Shown here: one piece after another, positions 44,245 to 53,770 of the stretch
Position numbering within the stretch: position 1 is the first letter of the stretch
How the letters are laid out: each line of letters starts with the position of its first letter
Assembly: GCA_963770995.1 (NCBI GenBank)
Contig: CAVYRS010000001.1
Coordinates: 1 to 64,000, forward strand
DNA from: CAVSWN01 sp963770995
GTDB lineage: Bacteria; Acidobacteriota; Vicinamibacteria; Vicinamibacterales; CAVVIG01
Direction of reading: 5' to 3'
Length of the DNA stretch: 64,000 bases
Notes under the pieces: generated by a model
Databases searched by the model: none
What the model saw: the letters and a program-made list of their open reading frames with translations, nothing else
What the model was told of the DNA's origin: nothing
Made by a program: the position numbers and the translations under genes

Positions 44245-47200
44245 GTGAGCGACTTCGAAGGCACGCGCCTCGCGTTGAACAGGGCGTCGCAGCGATCTCG
44301 CGGCCCGGCGGGCGGAGATCCATCGGACGCAGCGGGACGAGGCGCGCCTCGAAGCGCAGCTGGCGCGAGCGCAGAGGGAACGGCCACGCCGTTCCGACGA
44401 GGAGCGGCGCCTGAGCGACGAGCTAGAGCAGGCACGAGCCGAGGAGGCGCGACAGCGCGAGCAAGTGCGCGCGCACGAGAGCAGCGTCGCGGAGCTCGAA
44501 GGAGCCTTTGCGAGCCTCGCGAACCCGCATCGACGCACTCGCCGCGTGGAGCGCCGAAACGCCGATCCTCCTGCTGCCCGTGCGTCTCGAAACGCGGTTC
44601 CGCACGATCGAAAGCGCCGAAGGCCGGACCAGTGACGAGTTGTGGGTGCGGATCTTCCCCGACGATTGCGCGGTCGACACCTTCGAAGAGACGCTGTCGG
44701 AAGACGAAGTCGCGAGCGGCACCCGCTTCTGGATCGCCGCCTGGGCGGCTGGCGGCATCGAGAGCCAGCGGCGCGCCGCCTGGCGCGACCTCGTCGCCGC
44801 TCACGGCTCGGGGCGCGCGGCCTGGATCGTCAAGCAGTACGCGCCGCAAGGCACCGAGCCGGTCAAGGCCGGCGAGTCGGATGTCCTGCTCGTGATCGCC
44901 GTCGAACAGCTCCCGGCGCAGGCCGAGCGGGATGCCTTGGCGATCTACTGGGAGGGCGCGTGGCGGGCGGCGACGCGCCAGGGAAGCAACGGAGGAGGCG
45001 GCCGCTGCGCTCGCGCAATCGCTGGGAATCTCCCCCACCCGGGCCTCCGCCCTGATCGCGCGTTTCACGCCGGCCAATCTCGCGGCGCGACCCGTCCCCC
45101 CGCGTCCGAAGAGCGACGTCCTGGTCGAGGTCGCTTGGCTGGTCCTTCCCGCCGCGCCAGACCTCAAGACGCGCTCGTGGACCGCGCCCGCGCAGGTTCA
45201 GGTGCTGCCCGATCGCTTCGTCGTTCTCGGCTACCAGGACGACACGATCGTCTTCGAAGCACAGGGCGCTCTCATTCCTTCGCCGCTCGTCGCGGGACCC
45301 GATCCCTCCGCGCCACCGGACGAGCAGTTGAAGCATGGCCCGGACGGTGAGCTCTCCGTTCCGGACGCCATGCGCTGGATGGTCGACTTCGACCGCGCAG
45401 TTGCGGTCGGCATGGGCATCAGGGTGCCGCTCGATCCCGCACGCGTGGACCGCTCGAGGCCCATCACGCGCGTGATCGCCATCGGCTTGCGGCTCAGCGA
45501 CGATGCAGACGGGGGGCGGACGCGTCTGGAGTCGCTGCTGAGGAGCCACCGCTACGGCCAGGCGGGCTTCGCCGTCGTGCCGCAGGGCACGCCGACCAAC
45601 AACACCGAAGGCGACGACGCCGGATACCGTCGTGACGAGGACGCGGACGCGGCCTACGACGCGCTGTTCGGTCCGACGAAACTCACGTCTTCGCCGGACT
45701 GGTGGCAGCGCCAGGACGGCCAGTGGCTGGCCGACGCGCTCGGCATCGACCTGCACGCGTTCGACGGCGTGCCTCAACGCGAGCGGCAGGGACTTCGCGG
45801 AAGCCCGCGCGATGAACAGGGCGCTCTGGCCGGCGAGCCTGGGCTACACGCTGGAGACGATGCTGCACCCCGTTCTGGGTGCGACCCAGGTCGATGCGAC
45901 GCGGTGGTTCTACACGCACTTCGTCGCCGGCCGCGGGTTCCTGCCCGGCCTGCGCGTCGGCGACCAGCCCTACGGCGTCCTGCCCGTGGGCGCGCTCTCC
46001 CAGTGGGCGCTCGCGACGGGCGATCCCGCCCCGGTCGTCGGCGGGATCGAGACTCCGGAGGGCGTCAACGCCTTCCTGCCGGGACTGCAGACCGTGCTCG
46101 CGACGATGCGCGGCGACTGGGCCACGCTGGCGCAAGCCGTGAGCTTCGTCGGCAAGCCAGGAGACGCGCACCAGCTGCTGCTGGACGTCATCGGCCTGCA
46201 TCCCGCGTCGGTGGAGTTCCATCAACGCTACGCGGAGAGCCTGCACCACATCTTCAACCGCGCGAAGTTCCAGGGACTGGGCGCGCAGCTGCTGCAATCG
46301 ATCCAGGTGCTTGGCCTGCAGGATCCGGCGATGGAGCTCCTGCGCCGGCTCGGCTACCAGGGCGAGGTGGAGCCGGACGCCCTGCAACGGTTCTTCTTCA
46401 CCCAGGGGCAGCGTCTCAACGGCCCGGTCATCGACGACCGGCCGCTCTCCGAAAGTGACCCGATCCGCGCGTACACGACCGACGATCGCAACTACCTCGA
46501 ATGGCTGGCGGACAGCGCGCGGCAGTCGTTCGAAGACCTGCGGCTGGAACGCGGCTTCAAGGACGATCGCGCGCCGGACGCGCTGCTCTACGTGATGCTC
46601 CGTCATGCTCTGCTGCTGGGGTATTGGGACAGCGGCCTGCGGCTTCATCTGGCCAGAGGTGCGATGGAGCCGGCTGCGGTGAGCCTGGCGCGTCGCGAGC
46701 CCGCGGCGATCCACGTTCAGCAGGCGCACGACGTCTCCGAGAGCCGGTTCGTGCCCCTCTACAGCAGGGACGTGCGCGTCACGGGCGATCCCAACCTGAC
46801 GGTCGTCGAACGCGTCGGCCAGCTGATCGGCGCAGACCGGGCCGCGAGCGCGCTCGCCGACCAGTTGTCGGCCCTCGATCTCCTGAAGGACACGCCGACC
46901 GCGCGACTCGAACGCTGCCTCGCGGAGCACGTCGACACGGCGAGCTACCGTCTCGACGCCTGGTTGCTGGGGCTCGTCCACTTGAAGCTCGCCGCCATGC
47001 GCTACCGCGAGCGTCGGGACCCTACGGGCGCAGACGGCGATCCACCCATCGAGACGCGTCTCGGCATCCATCTCGGGGCCTATGGTTGGCTGGAGGACCT
47101 GCAGCGCAAGGCACCGCTGCCACCCGTGCAGCTGAGCGAGGACCTCGGGACGATCTTCGGGTCCGGTGCACCCGCTGCAGCGCGATCCGGCCAACGGGGG

Positions 47201-49802
47201 CTACGTGCTCGCGCCGTCGATCACCCAGGCGACCACGGCCGCGATCCTGCGCGCCGGCTATCTCGCCAACGCGTCGCCCGAGGCGCCCGAGGCGCTGGCC
47301 GTGAACCTGTCGTCCTCGCGCGTGCGCACCGCGCTCGGCCTGATCGACGGCATACGCAACGGCCAGCCCCTGGGCGCGCTGCTGGGCTATCGACTCCAAC
47401 GCGGACTTCACGAGAGCCATGCGCCTCTCGAGCTCGACCGCTTCATCCACGCGCTGCGTCAGCAGTTCCCGCTCGTGGCCAACCAGCTGGCCTCGACCCG
47501 GGATGCGTCGGCGGCCGTCGAGACGATCGAGGCCAACAACGTCGTCGACGGGCTGAAGCTCCTCGAGCACGTGCGCCAGCCGGGCAACGCGCTCGTATCC
47601 GTTCAACCTGCCGCTGCCGGGAGCGGCCCCGGCGGAAGCGGCTGCGATCGACGCGGAGGTGGAGCGGCTGCGGGACGCGCACGATGCGCTCGCCGACCTG
47701 GCCCTCGCCGAGGGCGTGCACCAGTCGGTGCTCGGCAACTACGATCGTGCGGCCGCGACGATGGATGCCTACGCCAGGGGCACGTTTCCGCCGGAGCCCG
47801 AAGTCGATCCGCACGCCCCGCAGCGGCATCGCGCTCACGCATCGCGTCGGCATCCATTTCGAGGCGGGGGCGACGCTCGCCGGTGGCGGCCTGCAGTCAG
47901 CCCGCGCGCGCACGCGCAGGCCATGGTGAACAAGTGGCTCGCCACCATCCTGCCGGACCGGGACGAGATCGCGTGCCGCGTGGAGTGGCTCGATCCGGTC
48001 ACGAAGACGCCGCAGCACGAGACCGTCACGCAGCGGGAGCTCGCCCTGCAGCCGATCGACCTGCTGTACATCGCCTCGCTCGACGGCGAAGCTGCGATGG
48101 GCGAGCTGGACGACCGGATCGTGCGCCATGTCTTGGACAAGCGGACGCCACGCTCCGACGCCGTGCTGAGCGTCCTGCACACGGTGCGGCTGCCGGCGCC
48201 GATGAAGACGTTCTTCGAGGTCGCGCCGCTGGTGCGTCACCTGCGCGCGGTCCTGCTGCGCTCGCGGCCGCTGGCGCCGACCGACGTCGCGTTGCCCGGG
48301 GAGGCGGAGCGGGCGCAGGACGCCACGCAGACGATCGACAAGGACCGCGTGACGAAGGTCAGGGAGGCGCTGAACACGCTCAGCGCCGCGCTGGGCGCGT
48401 TCGACGCCGACGCGCTCACCGTCGATGCGGCGATCGACCAGGTGGTCGCGCTGTTCGAGCGCGCGTCCCGCTTCGGCCTGCAGCAGGTCGGCTGGGGTTT
48501 CCTGTACGAGTGGCGGCGAAGGGCCTTCAGCGGCGTGCTGAGCCGGATCCAGGATGTCGTCACGCGTTGGCAGCAGCGCCTTGACGATTTCGTCGCCCGC
48601 TTCGCCGCCTACAAGCAGGAATCGGGATCGATGACCTCGGACGAGCGCTTCGACGCGCTGATCCGGCTCGATGGCCTGCTCGCTGCGCTGCCGATCTCGC
48701 CGCGGCCGGCATCGCCTGCCGACTACGAGTTCGCGCTTGACGGACCCGGCAACCCGCAGTCACGGCGACGACGGTTCGCCGGCAAGCTGTCGGACCTGCA
48801 GGAGATCCTGGAGACGACCGACCGGGAGCTGGCCACGCTGGTGAGCGACGTGCAAGCCGAGCTGCCGTTGACGGCCTTCGACCTCATCCCGTTCTCGGTC
48901 GACGACGTGGTGCAAGACGTCGTGTCTTTCAAGAACGACGTCCAGGCGCGCGTGACGACGCTGGAGGCCGAGGTCCAGAAGCGCCTGCAGCGCTCGCAGG
49001 ACGAGCTGGACGCGCACGACGCGTCCGCCTCGGCGGCCGTGCGCGTCGGCAGCCTGCAGAGGGCAGGCACCGCGCTCCTCGGCGAGGACGTGACGCTCGT
49101 TCCGGAGTTCACGTTCGCCGCCGCGCAGGCGGCCGAGCTCGCGAACGCGTACGCGGCGAGCGACACGCTGACGGACTACCTGCAGACCGTCAAGAAGATC
49201 GAGTTCCCCGTCGACGACTGGCTGCACGGTCGTCGCGCGGGTGCGCGAGAAGCTGTTCGCGTGGGAGCAGGCTGCCGTGCTCGCGCCGACTCTCGGCGGT
49301 ACTGAACCCGATCTGTCACCCATCCAATTGCCTTTCCGCGCCGGCGAGGGATGGTTGGCGCTCGAGTTCGATCCACGGCAGAAGCTCGATGCCGAGCGAC
49401 TGCTCTACACGGCCCATCACGCCGTCGAGCCGGATGCCGCGGCGGCCACCTGCGGTCTCCTCATCGACGAATGGACCGAAGTCCTGCCGACACGCGATGA
49501 GACCGCTGGGCTCGCGTTCCAGTACGACCGGCCCGGCTCGCGAGCCGCCGCAGGCCTGGCTGCTGGTGACCCCGCCGCGGATCGACGGCGAGTGGCAATG
49601 GACCGACCTGCTCGGCGCGCTGGAGGAGACCCTGGAGCTGGCCAAGTTGCGCGCGGTGGAGCCCACGCACGTCGACTCGACGGCGTACGCGCGCTTCCTG
49701 CCCGCCACCGCCAGCGCGGTGACGCTCCGTGGCTTGTCGATCGCAGCCAACTTCTCCTGGGTGAACGACGTGAACGCAATCATCGAGCGGACCGATGGCT
49801 AG
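44245..49802 (+). CDS. Giant protein B of the operon (~1,850 aa), frameshifted
   Basis: The probable start is the GTG at 44245 (MSDFEGTRLALNRASQ), 10 bp after giant protein A. A coiled coil of about 80 residues follows (RRLSDELEQARAEEARQREQ). Next comes a conserved-looking domain: ALAAWSAETPILLLPVRLET, ELWVRIFPDDCAVDTFEETL, FWIAAWAAGGIESQRRAAWR and LVEVAWLVLPAAPDLKTRSW. A central domain has TLETMLHPVLGATQVDATRW, RGFLPGLRVGDQPYGVLPVG and HQRYAESLHHIFNRAKFQGL. A long helical C-terminal part includes LQPIDLLYIASLDGEAAMGE and a further coiled coil near 48,760-49,030. It ends WVNDVNAIIERTDG at 49,802. At least eight one-base shifts are bridged. No enzyme motif is recognised; large size and modularity suggest a structural component. 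Confidence 0.5.
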
Positions 49803-51664
49803 CCGTTTCGAAATCGTCGACATCGAAGCCGCGCTCGCGGAGAAGCTGCACCCGACCGTCATCTCGTGGAATCGCCTGGAAGGGCGGCCGCGTACGGTCG
49901 ATTTCGTGCGCGCGCTGCGCGCCGAGGTGCGCGACGGCTTGTGGATGCTCACGCGCCAGTGGCAGGGCGGCGAGTTCCGCGGCGAGGACGCCGGCTCACC
50001 GGTCTTCGCCAAGGTGCATGTGGCGACCACCCGCCTGACGCGATTTCGCCCCGGCTCTGCGGAACCGCAGGACTTCGACGATGCCATGCCGCTGGAGACG
50101 CAGGTCGAGCAGCAGCCGCTGCGCTTCACGATCGGCCGCGACAAGGTAGCTCTCGATCTGCGGCTCACCCTCGGTCGTCGCTGGCTGAAGCAGATCGCGC
50201 CCATCGGCGGGTATGCGGGACTGTTTATCGCCAAGTACACCTTCGATCTGCCGGATCCCGGAAAGCGCGAGGACGCCCCGGTGTGCGCGCACGCTGAGGT
50301 GTGGCAGGGCTTCGCGGCCGCCGCGGAGCGTGCGATGGACGGCGTGCTGCTCTACGAATACCTGACGGGCGACACGGACCGGCACGCCTACGACGGTATC
50401 GGCGTGCTCGACGGCGACAAGCCCGCGATCGACGACGCCGCCACGAAGTTCGTCGAGTGGGTGCAGAGGCTCTTCGCGCAGCCCGAGACGCCCCACAATC
50501 CGGCGTGGCAGCCCTCGCGCCTCGAATATCGCTTCGCGTGCTCGGCGCCGTCGGCAACCGGGGAAACCGCCTACACCGCCGACGAGTACGACAACGGCAC
50601 CCTCGATTGGCACAGCCTCGACGTCGAGCCGGGCGCGACGCTCGGGCCCGCGACGGGGACCGACCCGCGCGCGGGGGTGACGAGGACGATGATCCCGGTG
50701 CCGGTGGCCTACGCCGGCATGCCCCATCCGCGCTGGTGGACCTTCGAGGACGGCCGGACGAACTTCGGCCAGGTCGCGCCCGGATACCACCGACCTCGCC
50801 AAGCTGCTCTTCATCGAGTTCGGGCTCGTCTACTCGAACGACTGGTTCAGCGTGCCCTTCACGCTGGCGGGGGGATCGATCGCTTCGGTGCGGGGCCTCG
50901 CGGTCAGCAACGTGTTCGGGGAGCGCTTCTGGATCGAGGCGGCCGGACAGGGCCCGAACGATGCCTGGCAGCGCTGGAGCCTGTTCGCGCTCGACGTCAA
51001 GGGAGCCCCGTCGCAGCCCGCCGAGGCGAGCCTGGTCCTCCTGCCGACCGTGCCCAAGGTGCTTGAGAGCGCGCCGCTCGAGGAAGTGCTGCTCATCCGC
51101 GACGAGATGGCCAACATGGTGTGGGGCGTCGAGAAGACTATTCCCGCGCCCGATGGTCGCGGACGATCGGGCATCACGGCGGGCCGGGAGACACGCGCGT
51201 ACCACGAGCGGCTGGTGGCTTCCGGCGGCCAGGCCGCTCTGCCCCCGGCGCTTCCCAATGACGCGAAGATCCGCTACGACCTCATGACCGCGGTGCCGGA
51301 GCACTGGATCCCGTTCATCGCCACGCGCGTCCCCGGTACCCAGCGCGCCATCCAGCTGCAGCGCGCGTCGTTACCTCGGATCATCGAGCGCGATCCGCTC
51401 GCTCCCGCGCTGGTGAAACCGCGCACCACGCTCCTACGTTCGGGGCTCGACGCGGGAGAGCTGGCGTCCTACTTCATCCCCGAGGAGGAGGTGCCGCGTA
51501 GCGGCGCCCGCGTGACGCAGACGTTCCAACGCGCGCGATGGCTCGACGGCCGTGTGTTCGTCTGGCTCGGTGCCCGCAAGCAAGCGGGCCGTGGCGAAGG
51601 ATCGAGCGGCCTGGCCTACGACCGCATTGTCGAGAAGCAACCGGAGCCCACCCCGCCGACATGA
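49795..51664 (+). CDS. Giant-operon protein C (~620 aa), frameshifted
   Basis: The ATG at 49795 overlaps the stop of protein B by eight bases. Blocks are MASRFEIVDIEAALAEKLHP, ALRAEVRDGLWMLTRQWQGG followed by EFRGEDAGSPVFAKV, IGGYAGLFIAKYTF, VEWVQRLFAQPETPHNPAWQ and LEYRFACSAPSATGETAYTA. After a single shift near 50,790 the protein continues with LAKLLFIEFGLVYSNDWFSV, EEVLLIRDEMANMVWGVEKT and VPEHWIPFIATRVPGTQRAI, and it ends EKQPEPTPPT. It is soluble, with no signal peptide. The RQWQxGEFxGEDAGSP block looks strongly conserved, but I cannot attach a function. It is the last intact member of the operon; an additional short ORF start at 51,674 is cut off. Confidence 0.55.
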
Positions 51665-51759
51665 TCAGGCCATATGCGCTGGGACCTGTTGCAGAAGCCG
51701 GTGTCCGCTGGAGATCATCCTCCTGGCCGAAGGTCTCGGAATGTACTGCTAGGCCTGCG

Positions 51760-51912
51760 AACTCTACCGCATCCCTGTTCAGTACGACACGAACAGCGAA
51801 TCGATTGGCACCAACACGCGCCTACGATGGACGTTCCGCCGGTCGCCGACATGTTCGTCGTGTACAACCAGAATGTTCGATCGATTTTCGACTCTAGGAG
51901 AATGGAGGAATT
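51760..51912 (+). pseudogene. C-terminal remnant of a DUF5916/outer-membrane barrel protein
   Basis: Directly after the giant-protein operon a reading frame without start gives ACELYRIPVQYDTNSESIGT, then NTRLRWTFR and, after a shift, VADMFVVYNQNVRSIFDS. The 'RLRWTF..xADxFVVYN.NVR' pattern is the last barrel hairpins of acidobacterial DUF5916 proteins (an N-terminal CBM9-like domain plus a barrel). Only about 50 residues are present, the true C-terminus is lost, and the upstream 700 or so residues are absent. It marks the right boundary of the inserted or joined block. Confidence 0.45.
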
Positions 51913-51935
51913 TGGTTGCGGGGGCGGGATTTGAA
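51913..51935 (-). other. tRNA-Met 3'-end remnant
   Basis: On the minus strand the 23 bases read as the 3' acceptor and T-loop start of a tRNA like the one at 57,607. The 14-base string GGGCGGGATTTGAA (51922-51935) is identical in both places, then the sequence diverges. It is probably an attachment-site core or a recombination scar. Confidence 0.45.
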
Positions 51936-52556
51936 ATCTATTTAACGCGTTTTTCTAACTGGTGATGGCGCACGACTTTTGGTACAAGCGTTTGATCCCA
52001 CGCCAGTTGCGACGCCTCGGGAACTGCTCTCACGTTCTCTTGAGAGAGGGAATCGACCCGGGTCTTGGAGACGTTTTGGAGACGTCCCCACACGATTACT
52101 TGAAACGAGCGAATGCCGATCGCCGAGACAGTCTCTCCATCGTCTGCTCGGGTTCCTCGTCGTCCAGGCCCCTTCCTCCGGCGCGCTCGCAGCGCCGGCA
52201 TTTTCTGAACCGAGAGGTGGGCGTAGGGTCGCGCGGAGCTTGTCGAGCGCATCGTCGCGGTTGACTTCGTAGTGCAAGTCCTTCTGGACAAAGCGCCGAG
52301 TACCGAATAGGTTCCGGCAGCCTCGGACACACCCTCTTCTTCGAGTGCCGGCGCCCACCAGCCTGCCTTGCCGGCGGATGCGCAGGAACTGCCCGCCGCG
52401 TGTGCGGCTGCGATGTGTGTGTGATCACGCACCTTGTTCAACCGCAGACATCAAATCGTGACGAACGCTCGGCCACTTAGCGCAGAACGCTGGCCCCAAT
52501 ATTGCCCTTCCCTCCGACGAAACGGAGCACGCGTTAACCGACGCACGGAGTGGTTC
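51936..52556. other. Intergenic region, no intact gene
   Basis: About 620 bp. A minus-strand stretch around 52,200-52,310 reads FVQKDLHYEVNRDDALDKLR and may be a decayed gene, but no start, length or family supports it. The promoter of the BamA-like gene should lie near the right end. Confidence 0.35.
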
Positions 52557-53768
52557 ATGAAAGCACGAGTGAGAGTCACGATGATGGTAGGTCTCGCATC
52601 GATCGTCTCTTTTGTCGCGTCGGCGGCCCCGCAAGAGACGAGAGCCGACGTTATCCGTCAGCAGCAGGCCGATCGGCAGCAGCAGCTCGAGCCGCCGCAG
52701 CCGACGACGTTCGAAAAGGTCGTTGCCCGCCTCGAGCGCTTGGGGCTTTTCGCGGGCGCGCCCGTGGGCGTGTATCCGTGGATCGGTTCCGTCTATCCCG
52801 GTGGCGGCTATGCGGCCGGCGGCGGGTATCGCAAGCCGTTTGGCGATGATGGCGCGCTGAACATGTTCGGCGGGTATTCCATTGCCACGTACACCCGCGC
52901 AGAGGCGAATCTGGCATTGCCCACGTTCGTGGGCAATCGCGCGCGGATCACGATGTCAGGGCAGTACATCGACGCGCCAGATGTCCAGTACTTCGGGAGG
53001 GGCAACACGTCGCGACGCGATGACCGCACGCGGTTCGGTTATTCGCCGTCGAGCGCCGGTGCGCGCCTCGACGTCGATGTCAGCAAGCAGCTCAAACTCG
53101 GAGGCGGCGTGGCGTACCGTCACGTCGAGACGTCGGCCAGCCTCACCGGGCCGTCGATCGAGGAACGATTCTCACCGGCGAACACACCCGGCCTCGAGCT
53201 CTCGCGGTTCACCTACATCGATAGCACGGCACGCGCGGTGTTCGACTACCGGCGTCCGCTCGGGTACTCCGGGAAAGGCGGCATGTATCGGGCGCAGTTC
53301 GATGACTACCGCGAGCGCGACAACAGCCTGTATTCGTTTAAGGCGATCGAGGCCGAAGCGCTGCAGCTCATTCCCGTGCTTCGCGCCAACTGGGTGATCG
53401 CGCTGCGGGGGCTCGCCACGGTCACCGACATCGACGATTCGAGTCAGGTGCCCTACTTCCTGCTGCCGTCAATCGGCGGCGGAACGACGGTGCGAGGCTA
53501 CCAGGATTTCCGCTTCCAGGATCGCAATCGTCTGGTGATGAACGCCGAACTGCGGTGGACCCCCGCGCGCTTCCTCGACATGGCGCTTTTCTACGATGCC
53601 GGCAAGGTGGAGGCTCGGCATGAGGATCTCGATTTCGACCATCTCGAAAGCTCATACGGCATCGGCATGCGATTGATTGGTCTCAACGGCTACGCAGTTC
53701 GAATCGAAGCCGCTCACAGTCAGGAACACAACGTTCGTCTCATCTTCAGCGTGGGAGGCGCATTCTAG
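52557..53768 (+). CDS. BamA/TamA-like outer-membrane barrel protein
   Basis: A 403-residue protein from the ATG at 52557 with a signal peptide ending near ASAAPQ. The N-terminal ~60 residues are helical (DVIRQQQADRQQQLEPPQPT); no POTRA repeats are visible, so it is a short form. Barrel strands follow (GGYSIATYTRAEANLALPTF, LDVDVSKQLKLGGGVAYRHV) and the conserved L6-type loop appears as IGGGTTVRGYQDFRFQDRNR, the VRGY/F motif of the Omp85 family. The C-terminus NVRLIFSVGGAF ends in Phe. It could insert or translocate a partner. The next gene starts 2 bp downstream and encodes an exported kinase-like protein. Confidence 0.75.
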   Translation: MKARVRVTMMVGLASIVSFVASAAPQETRADVIRQQQADRQQQLEPPQPTTFEKVVARLERLGLFAGAPVGVYPWIGSVYPGGGYAAGGGYRKPFGDDGALNMFGGYSIATYTRAEANLALPTFVGNRARITMSGQYIDAPDVQYFGRGNTSRRDDRTRFGYSPSSAGARLDVDVSKQLKLGGGVAYRHVETSASLTGPSIEERFSPANTPGLELSRFTYIDSTARAVFDYRRPLGYSGKGGMYRAQFDDYRERDNSLYSFKAIEAEALQLIPVLRANWVIALRGLATVTDIDDSSQVPYFLLPSIGGGTTVRGYQDFRFQDRNRLVMNAELRWTPARFLDMALFYDAGKVEARHEDLDFDHLESSYGIGMRLIGLNGYAVRIEAAHSQEHNVRLIFSVGGAF

Positions 53769-53770
53769 CC

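Noticed and set aside
36163..51664. Assigning the giant-protein operon to phage-tail-like contractile injection machinery
   Set aside because: No sheath, tube, baseplate-wedge, spike or AAA ATPase motifs could be found in the five proteins; resemblance is limited to size and operon layout.
51938..52441. Long minus-strand ORFs in the gap before the BamA-like gene
   Set aside because: Composition is Arg/Ser-rich and repeats in two frames over the same bases, as is typical of chance frames in GC-rich DNA; no motif or start.
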